From positions 1-6,239 of the forward strand of contig DAHXOM010000039.1 of assembly GCA_027364825.1 (NCBI GenBank): a DNA stretch of 6,239 bases. The letters run 5' to 3'. Numbering within the stretch: position 1 is the first letter of the stretch; every line of letters begins with the position of its first letter. Below, piece by piece: positions 4,998-6,239 of the stretch. Both the position numbers and the translations under genes were made by a program. The notes beneath the pieces were generated by a model. That model was not told the origin of the DNA. It did not search any database and was given only the letters and a program-made list of their open reading frames with translations. The stretch is from a bacterium (GTDB lineage: Bacteria > JAMCPX01).

Positions 4998-6239
4998 TTA
5001 CAAATTCCCTCCGCCTTGAAATACCGGACAACCTACACCCAAGCATGGGAAGTATTGGGGTCCTGCGGTTATACCCATTATTTCGGTTACATTATTAGTA
5101 CCCCAACCAGTAACCCAGACATTGCCCAAACTGTCTATCGCTATACCGGCGATACCAATTGAAGTGGGGCCTACATCATATGTTCCTATAGTTATACCGG
5201 TAGGGCTTAATTCAGTCACAGAATTACTAGTATAATTTGTAACCCAGACATTGCCGGATGCATCTATCGCTACACCATAGGGGTTAGTGCCTACCGTAAC
5301 GGTTGTTATGGTTGTACCTGTAGGGCTTAATTCAGTTACAGTATTGCTACTATAATTAGCAACCCAGGCATTGCCGGATACATCTATCGCTATACCAATA
5401 GGAAATGATCCGACACCGTAGGTTCCTATGGTTGTGCCACTAAAGCTCAGTTCAGTAACATTGTTGCTACCATCATTAGCAACCCAGACATTGCCGGATG
5501 CGTCTATCGCTATACCACGGGGCTGGGAGCCTACCGTAACTGTTGTTATGGTTGAACCTGTAGGGCTTAATTCAATTACCGTATTGCTACTCCAACCGGC
5601 AACCCAGATATTGCCAGATGCGTCTATCGCCATACCTTCGGTAACTGCACCGACACTATAGGTTCCTAAGGTTACACCGGTAGAGTTTAATTCGGTTACA
5701 GTATGACTACCGTGATTGGCAACACAGACATTGCCTGAACTATCTATCGCTATACCTTCGGGATTGGAGCCTACCGTAACAGTTGTAATGGTTGTGCCTG
5801 TAGAACTTAATTCAGTTACATTAGCACTGCCAAAATTAGTAACCCATGCATTACCTGAACCGTCTATCGCGATAACATATGGCCAGGTTCCTACAGGATA
5901 AGTTTTGGTAATCACTTGTGGTGTTGCACTTGCCTGATTTGAATACCCGCTTTCTCCTATACTGTTCACTGCAGTTACTACGAAGTAGTAAGGCATACCA
6001 TTGGTCAAACCGGTTACCGTGTACCCGGTTGTTGTGGTTGTTCTTATGGCCGCATAGGGCCCTCCTGAGACCGTCGAGCCGTAGATGTTATAACTTGATG
6101 CACTGCTTGATGTGTTCCAGCTTAGTGAAACCCGGCTACTGCTTGGCAAAGAAGCTGTTAGATTTATCGGTGACGGCGGAATGATGATTATAGTGCCTAC
6201 TGCTATCGTGCCGGTTACAATACCCCCGAAATTGTCGCT
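4998..6239 (-). CDS. Secreted FN3 plus seven-repeat Vgb/NHL-like beta-propeller protein, 5' end missing
   Basis: The C-terminal 413 residues are visible; the frame stays open to the right edge, so the true start lies outside. Numbering from the edge: residues 1-20 are the end of an unknown segment, and 21-108 form a fibronectin type III domain (PPSPINLTAS ... SLSWN ... YNIYGS ... TGLTNGMPYYFVVTAVNSIGES). Seven propeller repeats follow, with AID at 124, 164, 204, 244, 284, 324 and 367. The first six are exactly 40 residues apart; the last has a 3-residue insertion. Most repeats read [IV]AIDxSGNxWVxN-x(3)-Ser-x(2)-VTEL. Seven blades match virginiamycin B lyase (Vgb)-like propellers, but lyase activity is not supported. 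The end, GPQYFPCLGVGCPVFQGGGNL, holds two cysteines that could form a disulfide and resembles the tail of the 469-aa lipoprotein. Likely extracellular or surface-bound, inferred from the domain set; the signal peptide is not visible. Confidence 0.88.
   Translation of the reverse strand, partial: SDNFGGIVTGTIAVGTIIIIPPSPINLTASLPSSSRVSLSWNTSSSASSYNIYGSTVSGGPYAAIRTTTTTGYTVTGLTNGMPYYFVVTAVNSIGESGYSNQASATPQVITKTYPVGTWPYVIAIDGSGNAWVTNFGSANVTELSSTGTTITTVTVGSNPEGIAIDSSGNVCVANHGSHTVTELNSTGVTLGTYSVGAVTEGMAIDASGNIWVAGWSSNTVIELSPTGSTITTVTVGSQPRGIAIDASGNVWVANDGSNNVTELSFSGTTIGTYGVGSFPIGIAIDVSGNAWVANYSSNTVTELSPTGTTITTVTVGTNPYGVAIDASGNVWVTNYTSNSVTELSPTGITIGTYDVGPTSIGIAGIAIDSLGNVWVTGWGTNNVTEIMGITAGPQYFPCLGVGCPVFQGGGNL
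5072..5909 (-). repeat. Tandem 120-bp coding repeats with a 240-bp superrepeat
   Basis: The seven propeller blades are encoded by about 120-bp units in near-perfect register. Alternate units are more alike than neighbours. The stretches around 5290-5335, 5530-5575 and 5770-5815, each 240 bp apart, share GCCTACCGTAAC and a long common run after it. The units between them carry the GTTCCTA version instead. This points to growth by two-blade duplication. Confidence 0.8.

Noticed and set aside
5428..5901. Plus-strand frames with repeated LP(D/E)xSIAIP motifs
   Set aside because: They are reverse-strand readings of the propeller repeats; the regularity comes from the 120-bp coding repeat on the other strand.
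5072..5909. CRISPR-like periodic repeat
   Set aside because: The period is 120 bp with coding sequence throughout and no short identical repeats separated by unique spacers; it is a protein repeat.
4998..6149. Treating the TTG at 6147-6149 as the start of the FN3/propeller gene
   Set aside because: The frame is open for 30 more codons to the window edge, and those codons hold the first strand of the FN3 domain (PPSPINLTAS), so the true start lies outside.

Overview
The window reads as a piece of a moderately AT-leaning genome from an anaerobic, respiratory bacterium. The evidence is a membrane-anchored multiheme c-type cytochrome next to secreted beta-propeller proteins with NHL/Vgb-like repeats. 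That combination is familiar from Desulfobacterota (Geobacter-like) and Nitrospirota (Thermodesulfovibrio-like) lineages. The assignment is an inference from gene style; there is no rRNA or housekeeping marker to fix it.

Layout, left to right. (1) 18-1415 (+): a complete 465-aa membrane-anchored cytochrome with 12 haem-binding sites, 11 CXXCH and one CX4CH. Its start lies only 17 bases into the window, so it may continue an operon from the left. (2) A strong hairpin at 1462-1486 separates it from the convergent gene 1506-2915 (-), a 469-aa probable lipoprotein with a beta-rich N-terminal domain and a six-repeat propeller. (3) 2997-3353 (-): a 118-aa exported protein of unknown function with a readable promoter and a repeat-rich control region. 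(4) About 3436-3800: no protein gene, but a compact group of signals. A -35/-10 pair is overlapped by four alternating ATCTTA/TAAGAT half-sites, followed by two hairpins and a strong intrinsic terminator, so this is a candidate small RNA or leader. (5) 3907-4161 (+): an 84-aa orphan protein with a good ribosome binding site, then a terminator. (6) 4198-4880: a segment bounded by two 32-bp direct repeats matching at 31 of 32 positions. It carries a 48-aa lipoprotein (4379-4525, -) and about 320 bases with no confident gene. (7) 4907-4993: a minus-strand terminator and a REP-like hairpin downstream of (8) 4998-6239 (-): the C-terminal 413 residues of a secreted protein with a fibronectin type III domain and a very regular seven-repeat propeller. 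This gene runs off the right edge.

How they may work together. The cytochrome would move electrons from the quinone pool or membrane into the periplasm. The two propeller proteins and the small exported proteins belong to the cell envelope or exterior. The two propeller proteins share a C-terminal tail around GPQY[WF]P immediately after the last blade, which ties them to one family despite different N-terminal domains. No genetic evidence in the window links cytochrome and propellers functionally beyond adjacency, and they are convergent rather than co-transcribed. The parts most deserving a second look are the palindrome array with its candidate RNA, the direct-repeat-bounded segment, and the shared propeller tail. 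I did not find a CRISPR array, transposase, tRNA or rRNA.
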